Notes: generated by a model not told the origin, from the letters alone. A stretch of DNA of 64,000 nucleotides from Plantactinospora soyae (GCF_014874095.1 NZ_JADBEB010000001.1:7936001-8000000); one strand, 5' to 3'. Shown: positions 19,106 through 28,527, counted from the stretch's first letter. Translations and numbers: made by a program.

Positions 19106-20210
19106 GTGCCTCCGATATCCCCGTACCCGCCCGCGACGGCGCTCCGCCCATCGGGCCGGTACGCCCGTGCGGCACCGGGCGGCCGACTGCTCCGCGCCGC
19201 GCTCGGCTACCTGCTCACTTTCACGCTGACCGTCGCGGCGTTCGTCTGGACCACGGCGGGGCAGCGCCTCGACGGCGCCCTGCTGCCCCGGGCCGAACGC
19301 GGCGGTGGGTACGAGCAACCGACTCCCCTGGTCGAGCCGGCGAAGACCGTGCTGGCCTGGTTCGGTGACCCGGCCCGTACTGGGACTGCTGCTCCTCGCG
19401 GTGCTGCTGTCGGGCGTACTTCTCCGCCGGCCGTGGGCAGGGGTGGCCGGCGTCGCCCTGGTCGTCGCGGCGGCGGTCGGCGCGGGCGTCGCCAAGCTGG
19501 TGATCCTCCGGCCGGATCTCGCGGTGGCCACCTCGACGACGCACAACAGCTTCCCCAGCGGCCATGTCGCGGTGGCGATGGCGCTGCTGCTCGCGGTCCT
19601 GCTCGTGCTCCCGGCGCCGGCCCGGTGGTGGTTCGCCGTCCCGGGCGCGCTGGGGGTCTCGGTCGTCGCCGCGGCCACGATGATCGCCGGTTGGCACCGG
19701 TTCAGCGACGTCTGCGGCGGGCTGCTGCTGGCGGCGGTGCTGTTCTGCCTGGCTGCCGCCCCGCTGGCCCGGCGCCGCCGCAGCAGCGGTACCGACCGGG
19801 CCGGCGTTCCGGTCGGACCCGTCTGCCTGCTGGCCGCCGGATCGCTGCTCGGCCTGCTGGCCGCCGGATCGCTGCTCGGGCAGTTCGGCGCCGGGTCGCT
19901 GCTCGGGCAGTTGGGCGGCGGGTCGCTGCTCGGGTTGCCACTCGCCGGCCCGGACACGGCGTCGGCCGGCACCGGCGGGCTGTTCGTCGCGATCGGGGCC
20001 GGAAGTGGGCTCGTCGTCCTGGTCGTCGTCACCATCCTGGTTCTGGTGCGTTCGACGGACTTCGTCGGCCCGGTCCCGGGCCGCCGGGTGGACCCCGTCG
20101 ACCCGGTTCCGGGCGCCGGCCGGGCGCCGAAACCGGACGGCGGTGCGGCGGATGGCCGATCGAGACCCCAGGAGATGATCCACTGGGCAACTTCGGATGG
20201 AATGCGATAG
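19106..20210 (+). pseudogene. PAP2-family phosphatase with an internal +1 frameshift
   Basis: Two overlapping frames together encode one PAP2 membrane phosphatase. From GTG 19106 the first frame gives a membrane segment and a family-like stretch ending TVLAWFGDPA. The match then continues one base further on as VLGLLLLAVLLSGVLL and on to position 20210. The extra base is a C in the CCC at 19374-19376. The second part has the phosphatase motifs KLVILRPD, PSGHVAVAMALL and GWHRFSDVCGG (His and Asp). The C-terminal region carries a 9-residue tandem repeat. Either the gene is broken, a sequencing error occurred, or ribosomes slip there. It lies just upstream of the response regulator gene. Confidence 0.7.
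19833..19940 (+). repeat. Four tandem 27-bp units in the PAP2 gene
   Basis: Units start at 19833, 19860, 19887 and 19914 and share the core TCGCTGCTCGG. They encode AAGSLLGLL, AAGSLLGQF, GAGSLLGQL and GGGSLLGLP, extending a hydrophobic stretch after the catalytic domain. The exact in-frame period of 27 bases points to slippage or recent duplication; copy number may vary between strains. Confidence 0.9.
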
Positions 20211-20218
20211 TTGGTGGC

Positions 20219-20911
20219 ATGTCACGAGTGCTGCTGATCGAGGACCACCAGACGGTGCGCGACGGCCTCCAGTTGGCGCTGACCCGCCAGGGTCACACCG
20301 TGCAGGCCGTGGCAACCGGCGAGCAGGGGCTGGCGCGGCTGAGCGGGGACACCGCCGACGTCGTCGTCCTCGATCTCATGCTGCCGGGAATGGACGGGTT
20401 CGAGGTGTGCCGCCGGATCCGGACCGCCGGCGACCTGCCGATCATCATGCTCACCGCCCGCAGCGACGACATAGACGTGGTGGCCGGCCTGGAGGCCGGT
20501 GCCGACGACTACGTGGTCAAGCCGGTCCAGGCCCGGGTGCTGGAGGCGCGGATCCGCGCGGTACTGCGGCGGACCGGCGGCGAGCCCCGGCCGTCCGGTA
20601 CGGATCCGGCGGTGGAACGGCACGGCGACCTGACCATCGACCGAGCGGCGCTGGTGGTCAGCAGGTCCGGGACGCCGATCAGCCTCGCCCCGACCGAACT
20701 GCGCCTGCTGCTCGAACTCTCCGGTACCCCGGGCCGGGTGCTGAGCCGTCAGCAACTGCTGGAGGCGGTCTGGGAACACGGCTACCTCGGCGACTCGCGG
20801 CTGGTCGACGCCTGCGTGCAGCGGCTGCGGGCGAAGATCGAGACCGACACGGCGGCGCCGGTCTACGTGCAGACCGTCCGCGGCTTCGGCTACCGGTTCG
20901 GTCCGCTGTGA
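20219..20911 (+). CDS. OmpR/PhoB-family response regulator (CseB/MtrA-like)
   Basis: A 230-residue regulator. The receiver domain has D52 in VVVLDLMLPGMDGFE and the conserved K in DDYVVKP. The C-terminal winged helix carries LAPTELRLLLELSGTPGRVL and LVDACVQRLRAKI. Sequence flavour is closest to the envelope-stress regulator CseB and to MtrA. The ATG at 20219 follows GTTGGTGGC. A histidine kinase gene and a lipoprotein gene follow at once. It probably binds near the inverted repeat upstream of the PAP2 gene, but no site is proven. Confidence 0.92.
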   Translation: MSRVLLIEDHQTVRDGLQLALTRQGHTVQAVATGEQGLARLSGDTADVVVLDLMLPGMDGFEVCRRIRTAGDLPIIMLTARSDDIDVVAGLEAGADDYVVKPVQARVLEARIRAVLRRTGGEPRPSGTDPAVERHGDLTIDRAALVVSRSGTPISLAPTELRLLLELSGTPGRVLSRQQLLEAVWEHGYLGDSRLVDACVQRLRAKIETDTAAPVYVQTVRGFGYRFGPL

Positions 20912-20996
20912 ACCGTGACCGGTGGCGTGGCCGGACCCTGCGACAGCTTCGCCGATCCCGGTGCGACCGGGCCCGGTGGCGTGGACGGGAGCGCGG

Positions 20997-22475
20997 GTGA
21001 ACCGACTGTGGTGGCCGCCTGGCCTGCGGGTACGGCTCCTGCTCGCCTTCGCGTCGCTCGGTCTGACCACCACGGCGGTGGTCGCCGGTGCCAGCTACGT
21101 CCAGGCTCGCGACGTCATCCTGCAACAGGCCCAGGACGCGGCCGTCGTCACGCTGACGGAGCAGATCGCTCAGCTCACCCCGGTCCGGAGCCTGCCACCG
21201 AGCCAGGCCGACCTCGACGCCATCGCCGCGGACCTGTCCGACCGCGACGACAGCGCGATCGCCGTCTACCAGGGCCGGAGTTCGTCGTACGACCGGATCT
21301 CGGAGGTACTTCCGCCGGAGTTGCGGGCAGAGGTGAGCGGTGGCCGGGTCGTCTGGCAGCGGCAGTCCGAGCAGGGCCACCCGTACCTGGTGATCGGGAC
21401 CCAACTGATGCTCGCCGGACCGGAGGGCGCGTCGCGACCGTCCGGTCTGGAGGTGTACCGCCTGCACGCCCTGGTGGCCGAGCAGCACAGCATCGACCGG
21501 CTCGCCACGCTGGCATGGCTGACCGGTGGGCTGTCGCTGGCCTTCGCCGTACTGCTCGCACTGCTCGCCGCCCGGGGCGTACTGCGGCCGGTCCGGGAAC
21601 TGGGCGAGGCGGCCCGCCGGCTCGGCGACGGGGACCTGACCACCCGACTGACGGTACACGGCTCCGACGAACTCGCCGGCGTGGCCCGAACCTTCAACTA
21701 CACCGCCGAACGGCTGGAACGGCAGGTCGGCGAGCTGCGCCGGATGGAGTCGGACGCCCGGCGCTTCGTGGCCGACGTCTCGCACGAGCTGCGTACGCCG
21801 CTGGCCGCGATGACCGCGGTGACCGACGTACTGGACGAGGAGGCGCCCCGGCTGCCCGGGGACGCCGGACGGGCCGCGCGGCTGGTCAGCCAGGAGACGC
21901 AGAACCTGACCCGGCTCGTGACCGACCTCATCGAGGTGAGCCGGTTCGACTCCGGCGCGGCGGCACTCAACCTCGACGACATCGACGTGGCCGAGGCGGT
22001 ACGGGCGACCCTGCACGCCCGCGGCTGGACCGACCAGGTGGTGACCGACCTGCCGCCGGGCACACTGGCCCGGCTCGACCCCCGCCGGTTGGACGTGATC
22101 CTGGCCAACCTGGTCGGCAATGCGCTGCGGCACGGCGCCCGGCCGGTGTCGGTACGGCTGCGCGCCGAGCCGGACTGGATCGTCCTGTCGGTCGGCGACC
22201 ACGGTCCGGGCCTGGACCCACGGGTACTGCCGTACGTCTTCGACCGCTTCTACAAGGCGGACAGCGCCCGGAGCCGGTCCGAGGGCAGTGGACTCGGCCT
22301 CGCCATCGCCTGGGAGAACGCCCGGCTGCACGGCAGCGGCGCGAACCGGGGCAGCCTGGTGGCGGGCAACGACCCGGCCGGTGGCGCGCTGTTCACGCTC
22401 CGCCTGCCGCGCCGCTGCACGGATCCGTCGCCGCCCATCGGCCCCCGGCCGCCGGCTGCCGGGGGACGTCCGTGA
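20997..22475 (+). CDS. HAMP sensor histidine kinase partner
   Basis: A membrane kinase of about 492 residues. A first membrane segment (LRVRLLLAFASLGLTTTAVV) is followed by an extracellular sensor of about 130 residues and a second segment (LAWLTGGLSLAFAVLLALLA). Then come HAMP (RPVRELGEAARRLGDGDL), the H box FVADVSHELRTPLAAM and the ATPase boxes LVGNALRHG, VGDHGPGLDP and GSGLGLAIAW. The GTG at 20997 gives the usual start of such kinases (NRLWWPPGLRVRLLLAF); GTG 20922 in frame is an alternative. It overlaps the next gene by 4 bases. Confidence 0.9.
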   Translation: MNRLWWPPGLRVRLLLAFASLGLTTTAVVAGASYVQARDVILQQAQDAAVVTLTEQIAQLTPVRSLPPSQADLDAIAADLSDRDDSAIAVYQGRSSSYDRISEVLPPELRAEVSGGRVVWQRQSEQGHPYLVIGTQLMLAGPEGASRPSGLEVYRLHALVAEQHSIDRLATLAWLTGGLSLAFAVLLALLAARGVLRPVRELGEAARRLGDGDLTTRLTVHGSDELAGVARTFNYTAERLERQVGELRRMESDARRFVADVSHELRTPLAAMTAVTDVLDEEAPRLPGDAGRAARLVSQETQNLTRLVTDLIEVSRFDSGAAALNLDDIDVAEAVRATLHARGWTDQVVTDLPPGTLARLDPRRLDVILANLVGNALRHGARPVSVRLRAEPDWIVLSVGDHGPGLDPRVLPYVFDRFYKADSARSRSEGSGLGLAIAWENARLHGSGANRGSLVAGNDPAGGALFTLRLPRRCTDPSPPIGPRPPAAGGRP

Positions 22476-23065
22476 ACGGCATCCGGCGGCGCGGGTGGTT
22501 CGTCGTCGTCGCGCTGCTGATGGCCCTTGTCGCCGGATGTGGCGTACGGCCCACCGGCGTCATCACCGGCGGCGCCGCCCCGGTGGGACCGGCCCGGGGA
22601 GTTCCGCTCTTCTTCGTGGCGGACCAGCACCTCGCGCTGGTACTGCGCCCGACGACGCCGGTGGACTCGGTCGACGATGTGCTCGCGTTGCTGCTGGCCG
22701 GCCCGGACCCGACGGAGCGGGAGTTGGGCTACGGCACCGAGATCCCGGCGGACGCCGGCCGGCCCACGACCACCACCTCCGACCCGTCCGGTACGACGGT
22801 GAAGCTCTCCGGCGACGTGCTGGCGCTGTCGCCGACGGCGGTGGACCAGATCGTCTGCACCGTGCGGGACGCCATGCCGACGGGCGGGCCGGCCAGGGTG
22901 ACCCTCGCCGGGCCGGACGGGAGCCGGGAGCCACTGACCTGCTCGCTTCCGGAGTGCCCGGTCCCGACCGACGGTTCGGACGGGGACCGCTTCGGCCAGC
23001 CCTGGTGTCCGGCGCAGAACACCGAGCACGCCTCGCCCCGGACCACCACTGGAAGCGGGGGCTGA
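22472..23065 (+). CDS. Lipoprotein with GerMN-like domain
   Basis: A 197-residue lipoprotein. The signal peptide ends in a lipobox LVAGC with C23. The middle (LALVLRPTTPVDSVDDVLALLLAGPDPTERELG) resembles the GerMN domain found in LpqB and in sporulation/germination lipoproteins. The GTG start overlaps the kinase stop (GTGA), so the order regulator-kinase-lipoprotein mirrors mtrA-mtrB-lpqB. The lipoprotein may modulate the kinase sensor domain on the outer face of the membrane. The C-terminal 50 residues are low complexity. In the gap after it, 23066-23159, a degenerate direct repeat (CGCCGACCGTAG) occurs twice. Confidence 0.8.
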   Translation: MNGIRRRGWFVVVALLMALVAGCGVRPTGVITGGAAPVGPARGVPLFFVADQHLALVLRPTTPVDSVDDVLALLLAGPDPTERELGYGTEIPADAGRPTTTTSDPSGTTVKLSGDVLALSPTAVDQIVCTVRDAMPTGGPARVTLAGPDGSREPLTCSLPECPVPTDGSDGDRFGQPWCPAQNTEHASPRTTTGSGG

Positions 23066-23159
23066 CCCTTCGCGGCGGCCGCGCCGACCGTAGCCACACT
23101 GGCCCCGCCGACCGTAGTCAAGTGGCCGCGACGGCCGGCCGGGCGGCCTCGGCCTGCGC

Positions 23160-24302
23160 TCACCCGCGCCAGCCCTGCGGTACGGCCGCCGGAACCCGCC
23201 GCCAGCGTCCGGGCCGTCGGCGCCGGCCGACCCGGCCCGGCGCCGGCAACTCGAACAGCCAGCCAGCCCGCAGGGCCAGCAGTCCCTGGTGCAGCGCCAG
23301 GGACAGGCCCAGCAGGGCAGCCGTGAGCAGGACCGGATAGCCCAGGGTCAACCCGAGCTGACCGGCCCGTCCCAGACCGGAGAGCGGGCCCAGCAGCATC
23401 CGGTCGGCCAGCGCCAGCAGCGGTAGGTGCAGGACGTACACCGGGAGGGTCCGCCGGCCGAGGGCGGCCAGCGCATCGCCGGTCCGGCGGCACCGCGCCA
23501 CCCGGGCAGCGGCGGTCAGGCCGAACGCCACCGCCGCGACCGAGACCAGCAACCACACCCCGGGCCAGCCCTGCGCGCCGGCCCCGGCCATCCCGACCAG
23601 CGCCGCCGCGTACCCCAGGGCGGTAAGCAGCAGGCGGCGCCGGGTCGCGGTCTCCACCCACCGCAGCAGGTACGGCCGCAGGTACAGGCCGCCGAGAAAG
23701 AACACCAGGTTCTGGTAGACCCCGCCCCGGTTGCCCGGGATGGCGAGCAGACCGGCCGCGGCGGCGGCGGAGAGGATGGCCGCGGCGGCGAGCAGCATCG
23801 GTCGGGGGATCCGGCGGGCCGCCTTGGCGACCGCGAAGTAGAGCGCGAGGGCGTAGAGGTACCAGAGGTTGGACGGGGTGACCGTGAGTTCGGCCAGCAG
23901 GCCGGGCGCCGAGGTGGCCCGGTCGGTCGGGAAGCCGGGCGCGGCGGCGAGCAGCACGGTGTGGATCAGCAGCCAGCCGGCGTACAGGTAGAGGAACCGG
24001 GCGATCCGGGACCGGACGACCGACCGCCACGGCCGGTCGACGGCGTTCGCGGCGAACAGCCCGGAGATGGCGAAGAACAGCGGCATGCGCAGCGGCAGCA
24101 ACTGCTCGCCCAGCGCTCCCCACACTCCCGGCAGTGGTACGCCGAGATGCCACTCGATCCGCAGGTAGTGCTTCACGATGACGTGCCAGAGCACCACGAG
24201 GACGATGCAGGCACCCTTGGCGACGTCGGCCCAGCGGGCCCGGGGCGACGGCGTCGGGGGGACGCCGCCCGGCGCGGCGGGCAGGAACGGCGGGGAACTC
24301 AC
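23160..24302 (-). CDS. Membrane acyltransferase, acyltransferase-3 family
   Basis: A 380-residue protein with about ten membrane segments. It begins with the family signature WADVAKGACIVLVVLWHVI, where the His is catalytic, followed by RMPLFFAISGLFAA. These enzymes O-acylate sugars or other polar groups at the membrane. The Arg-rich C-terminus (GRVGRRRRPGRWRR) is cytoplasmic. The ATG at 24300-24302 lacks a strong ribosome binding site. It is divergent from the sugar dehydrogenase gene; nothing nearby tells the substrate. Confidence 0.88.
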   Translation of the reverse strand: MSSPPFLPAAPGGVPPTPSPRARWADVAKGACIVLVVLWHVIVKHYLRIEWHLGVPLPGVWGALGEQLLPLRMPLFFAISGLFAANAVDRPWRSVVRSRIARFLYLYAGWLLIHTVLLAAAPGFPTDRATSAPGLLAELTVTPSNLWYLYALALYFAVAKAARRIPRPMLLAAAAILSAAAAAGLLAIPGNRGGVYQNLVFFLGGLYLRPYLLRWVETATRRRLLLTALGYAAALVGMAGAGAQGWPGVWLLVSVAAVAFGLTAAARVARCRRTGDALAALGRRTLPVYVLHLPLLALADRMLLGPLSGLGRAGQLGLTLGYPVLLTAALLGLSLALHQGLLALRAGWLFELPAPGRVGRRRRPGRWRRVPAAVPQGWRG

Positions 24303-24529
24303 CCGAGCGAAGGTGCCACCGGCATGTCCGGAGGCGGTGCGCGAACTGTCACGACCAGGTAATAGCGGCGCCGTCCGGTGGTGCCCGTCGTCCCGGTCGG
24401 AAGTTCCGGTACGGCGGGGGGGTCGACACCCGGACGTGTCCCGACGGATACGACATCACCGGCTCGGCCCGTCCCGCCCCGCCGCGTCCGACTCCTCCGC
24501 GCAGATTCGGTCAGCTGCCCGACAGTCCA

Positions 24530-24556
24530 CTACGGACATCGCATCGCGCTCCGTAG
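24530..24556. promoter_or_regulatory. Inverted repeat upstream of the sugar dehydrogenase
   Basis: The 302-base gap 24303-24604 holds no gene. CTACGGA (24530-24536) and TCCGTAG (24550-24556) form a perfect 7-base inverted repeat with a 13-base spacer, 49 bases before the start codon, a suitable operator position. The ribosome binding site is GAGGGAG just before 24605. Confidence 0.35.
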
Positions 24557-24604
24557 CGTCGCGGACGCCCGATGTGATCCCGATCGTCGCCGAGGGAGTC
24601 GTCG

Positions 24605-27196
24605 ATGCGCCTGTTCCCGTTCCGTCCCCTCCGCCCGCTGCTGGCCGTACTGCTCGGTGTGCCGCTGTTCCTGGTGCCCGGCGCCGGGCCGGCCGCCGGA
24701 GCGCCGGTGCACGAGCTGGCGGTCAGCGCGGCTCCGAACCGGTCCGCGGCGGTACCGCTGCCGGAGGCGACCCTCGGCGAGACCGGGTACGTCTTCGTCC
24801 GGCCGGAGTCGGAGATCGTCCGGGTCCGGTTCTTCCTGGACGACCCGACGATGGCGGGACCGCCCCGGCAGACCGAGGGCGCGGCGCCGTACGACTTCGC
24901 GGGCACCGCCGCCGACGGTACGGCGCAACCGTGGTCGACGGCCGGGCTGGCCGAGGGGGCGCACACCATCACCGCTGCCATCGACCTGACCGGTGGCGGG
25001 ACCGAGGTCCTCGCGGCCCGGTTCTCCGTCGCGCGGGCGGTCCGGGTCAACTTCCAGAGCGAGACCGCACCGGTTCCCGCCGGCTACCTGCGGGACTTCG
25101 GCCAGGCGTACGCGGCACGGACCGGTACCGGGCAGGGCAGCGGTCTGACGTACGGGTGGGTGGCCCCCGGCACCGCGACCCCGCGTGACCTGGTCGGCAA
25201 CGGCCGGGACCGGAACCGGAGCGGAATCGACCAGCGGCTGGACACGATCCTGCACATGCAGGGCGGCGACGTGCCGAACTTCGGCAACGTCCGGCTCCCC
25301 GGCGCCTGGGAACTGGCCCGACCGAACGGCACCTATGCGGTGACGGTCGGCGCCGGGGACGGCCCGTCGGTGGACAGTCTCCATCAGCTCAATGTGGAGG
25401 GTTCGGCGGTGGTCGGCCCGTTCAACCCGGCACCGGGCGCGGAGTACCGGCAGGCGACGACGCTGGTCCGGGTGCTGGACGGACGGTTGACCGTAGACGC
25501 GGCCGGCGGACGGAACACCAAGATCACCCATGTCGAGGTGGTGCCGGCGCCGGAGGCGGCGATCCGGCCCGCGTTCACCGGGGTGACCCCGGCGACCGGC
25601 TCGACCGGGGTACTCCGGGACACCGCCGTGGCCGCCACCGTCAACCTGCCGACCGTCGGCGCCGGAGTGGACGCCGGCACCCTCACCCCGGAGACGGTCC
25701 GGCTGATCCGGATCGCCGACGGGGTCGCGGTGCCGGCCAACCGCAACACCAGTGGTGGCGGGGACGTCGTCGTGCTCCAGCCGACCGGGCTGCTCGCCGC
25801 CGACACCGCGTACCGCTTCGAGATCACGTCCGGGGTACGGGACACCTCCGGCGCGGCCTTCCTGCCGTACGCGGCCACCTTCACCACCGGGGCGCTGCCG
25901 ACCGGTGGCGGTGGCGGGCCGGTCGCCTTCGACAAGGTCGCCCTGCCGGGCACCGCCGGACGGGTCTTCACCAGCGTGACGTTCGGCCCGGACGGCCGGC
26001 TCTACGCCGGGGTGGCCACCGGGCAGATCCTCCGCTATCCGGTGAACGCCGACGGCACGCTCGGCACCGGCGAGGTCATCGACTCGCTGCGCACCGCCGG
26101 CGGCGGTGACCGGATGCTGATGGGGCTGGCCTTCGACCCCGCCGCCACGGCCGGGAACCTCGTGCTCTGGGTGACCCACACGGCGTACGGCTACGGCGGC
26201 ATGCCGGACTGGACGGGCCGGATCAGCCGGCTCAGCGGTCCCGCGCTCGGCACCGTCGCCGACCGGGTGGTCGGGCTGCCCCGCAGCACCCGGGACCATC
26301 TGACCAACGGGCTCGCGTTCGGCCCCGACGGCGCCCTCTACGTCAACCAGGGCTCCAACACCGCGATGGGCGCCCCGGACAACGCCTGGGGACAGCGTCC
26401 GGAACGGGCACTGTCCGGCGCCGTACTCCGGGTCGACGTCGCGGCGATCGGTGCGACCACGCTGAACGTGCAGACCGCCGAGGGCGGCGGGTACGACCCG
26501 TTCGCCGCCGGGGCGCCGGTCACGGTGTACGGCAGTGGCGTACGCAACGCCTGGGACCTGCTCTGGCACAGCAACGGCCGGCTGTACGTCCCGACGAACG
26601 GCTCGGCGGCCGGCGGCGGCACCCCGGCGACGCCGAACCCGCTGCCCGCCCAGTGCACCCGGCGGCTCGATGCCGGCGGCAACGGCCCGTACACCGGTCC
26701 GGCGGTGCCGGGCCTGGCAAACGTTTCCACCACCCAGCACGACTATCTGTTCCGGGTGGAGCGCGGCGGCTACTACGGCCACCCCAATCCGGCGCGCTGC
26801 GAGTGGGTGCTCAACGGCGGCAATCCGACGGCCGGAGCCGACCCGGCCGAGGTGGGCCAGTATCCGGTGGGCACCGGACCGGACCGCAACTGGCGCGGCG
26901 CGGCGTACGACTTCGGGCTGAACCGGTCGCCCAACGGCGTCATCGAGTACCGGGGCGGCGCGTTCGGTGGCGCCCTGCGCGGCCGGCTCCTCGTGGTCCG
27001 CTACAGCGGCGGCGACGACATCGTCGTCCTCGAACCCGGCGGCGCCCAGCAGGACATCGTCGGCGCCCAGACCGGACTGACCGGGCTGACCGGGTTCGCC
27101 GACCCGCTCGACCTGACCGAGCAGCCCGGCACCGGCAACCTCTACGTCTCCGAGTACGGCGGCCAACGGCTCACCCTGCTCCGGCCCCGGGCCTGA
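24605..27196 (+). CDS. Secreted malectin/Ig-like/PQQ-dependent sugar dehydrogenase
   Basis: An 863-residue secreted protein. The signal peptide covers about residues 1-32 (LLAVLLGVPLFLVPGAGPAAGA). After a short linker comes a malectin-like carbohydrate-binding domain (about 140-300: VRVNFQSETAPVPAGYL through TYAVTVGAGD). An Ig-like Big_5 domain follows (about 320-425: PAFTGVTPATGSTGV, YRFEITSGV). The rest is a six-bladed glucose/sorbosone dehydrogenase domain with GLAFDPAA, NGLAFGPDGALYVNQGS, GSGVRNAWDL and GNLYVSEYGGQRL. The family oxidises sugars with PQQ or a similar cofactor, but the substrate here is unknown. It stands alone. Confidence 0.88.
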   Translation: MRLFPFRPLRPLLAVLLGVPLFLVPGAGPAAGAPVHELAVSAAPNRSAAVPLPEATLGETGYVFVRPESEIVRVRFFLDDPTMAGPPRQTEGAAPYDFAGTAADGTAQPWSTAGLAEGAHTITAAIDLTGGGTEVLAARFSVARAVRVNFQSETAPVPAGYLRDFGQAYAARTGTGQGSGLTYGWVAPGTATPRDLVGNGRDRNRSGIDQRLDTILHMQGGDVPNFGNVRLPGAWELARPNGTYAVTVGAGDGPSVDSLHQLNVEGSAVVGPFNPAPGAEYRQATTLVRVLDGRLTVDAAGGRNTKITHVEVVPAPEAAIRPAFTGVTPATGSTGVLRDTAVAATVNLPTVGAGVDAGTLTPETVRLIRIADGVAVPANRNTSGGGDVVVLQPTGLLAADTAYRFEITSGVRDTSGAAFLPYAATFTTGALPTGGGGGPVAFDKVALPGTAGRVFTSVTFGPDGRLYAGVATGQILRYPVNADGTLGTGEVIDSLRTAGGGDRMLMGLAFDPAATAGNLVLWVTHTAYGYGGMPDWTGRISRLSGPALGTVADRVVGLPRSTRDHLTNGLAFGPDGALYVNQGSNTAMGAPDNAWGQRPERALSGAVLRVDVAAIGATTLNVQTAEGGGYDPFAAGAPVTVYGSGVRNAWDLLWHSNGRLYVPTNGSAAGGGTPATPNPLPAQCTRRLDAGGNGPYTGPAVPGLANVSTTQHDYLFRVERGGYYGHPNPARCEWVLNGGNPTAGADPAEVGQYPVGTGPDRNWRGAAYDFGLNRSPNGVIEYRGGAFGGALRGRLLVVRYSGGDDIVVLEPGGAQQDIVGAQTGLTGLTGFADPLDLTEQPGTGNLYVSEYGGQRLTLLRPRA

Positions 27197-27288
27197 GCAG
27201 GGGCGGTCGACATCGGGATGCTGCGACCGCGCGGGGGCGCCCGGGCGACGGACTTCCGACGATGGCGGGGCGCTTCTAGGCTCGTCGC

Positions 27289-28455
27289 ATGGAGCCGCAC
27301 CAGCCGCCCACCGTGCCCGCCGCACCGCAGGCTGTTCCCGTACCGCCGTTTGCCGGACCGCCGCCGGCACCGCAGACCGGCTCGGCCCGTGGTGTCCGCC
27401 GGCCGGTCGTGCTGGCCGCGATCGCGGGCGGCCTGGCGCTACTCCTCTGCTGTGGGGGAACGGCGGTGGTGGCCTTCGTCGGCCGCGAGCGGATCTTCGG
27501 CGATCCACGGGGCAGCACCACGATCACGGTGGAGGCGGTCGGGCGGGGCGGTACGGTGCCCGATGCGGCGGCGCTCGAACGCACCAGGCGGATGCTCGCG
27601 GACCGGGCCGAAGCCGCCGGCCTGGATGATCCGTCGGTGACCCGGTCGGGTGACCGAAGAATCGTCGTACGCGTCTCCGCGGCGAACCAGGACGAGTCAC
27701 TGCGCGCACTGGTGGCCGTCGGCGAGCTGAGATTCCGTCAGGTGATCGCCACCATCGCCACACCGCCCGCCACCGGGGCGACCGGCACACCATCGTCTCC
27801 GCCTCCGGAAACGGGGCCGCCGCCCACCCTCGAGCAGGTGATCGCCAAGCTCGGCCCGGCGTACGAGGTCGCCCAGTCGTTCGCCCGGAGCCTGTCGCCA
27901 CCCGAGCAGGCCGGCGCCCTGACGACGCATGTGCTCGCACCGTTCGCGGTCCTGTCCCCTGCCGAGGTCGCGGTGTTGCCGGCCGAGGTGCGGTACGCGG
28001 TGCCGACGGTGACGTGTACGCAGTTGCTGGCCCGTCCGGCTGAAGCGGCCGATGCCGCCGACCAGCGATCGGCCGCCTGCGACCGGTCCAGCCCGTCGAA
28101 CAAGTACCTGCTCGCTCCCGCCAGCCTGTCGGGAGAGGACATCAAGGAGGCGACGGCGAGCTTGGAGTCCTATGGGGACTGGGTGATCCGGCTCAGTTTC
28201 CTCCCGGCGGGCCAGCAACGGTGGACCGAGCTGACCCGGACGGTGTCGACCGGCACGGGCGGGACCAACCAGTTGGCCATCGTCGTGGACGGCGTGGTGG
28301 TCTCCGCGCCGACCGTGCAGGACGTGCTGACCGGCGACACCCAGATCAGCGGGGGTTTCACCCAGGCCGGGGCGAGGGCGCTGGCGAGCCAGTTGCGCTC
28401 CGGCGCGCTGCCCGTCGTACTCCGGATCGTGGACCTGGCCAGCGACCCGGACTGA
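27289..28455 (+). CDS. Membrane-anchored protein with SecD-type P1 head domain
   Basis: A 388-residue protein. It has a Pro-rich cytoplasmic N-terminus, one membrane segment (about 40-64, VVLAAIAGGLALLLCCGGTA) and an extracellular part ending in the hallmark of the SecD periplasmic head, LAIVVDGVVVSAPTVQDVL followed by GGFTQAGARALASQLRSGAL. In SecD this domain helps pull preproteins across the membrane, but the SecD/SecF permease part is missing here and no sec gene is close. It is probably an actinobacterial paralogue with another role. The ATG at 27289 follows GGCGCTTCTAGG. Confidence 0.78.
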   Translation: MEPHQPPTVPAAPQAVPVPPFAGPPPAPQTGSARGVRRPVVLAAIAGGLALLLCCGGTAVVAFVGRERIFGDPRGSTTITVEAVGRGGTVPDAAALERTRRMLADRAEAAGLDDPSVTRSGDRRIVVRVSAANQDESLRALVAVGELRFRQVIATIATPPATGATGTPSSPPPETGPPPTLEQVIAKLGPAYEVAQSFARSLSPPEQAGALTTHVLAPFAVLSPAEVAVLPAEVRYAVPTVTCTQLLARPAEAADAADQRSAACDRSSPSNKYLLAPASLSGEDIKEATASLESYGDWVIRLSFLPAGQQRWTELTRTVSTGTGGTNQLAIVVDGVVVSAPTVQDVLTGDTQISGGFTQAGARALASQLRSGALPVVLRIVDLASDPD

Positions 28456-28527
28456 GCTGCCCCGGTTCACCGCGCCGGACCGACACCCCCGTCCCGTCGT
28501 CCGGCAGCTACCCAGGTCGTCGTGGCA

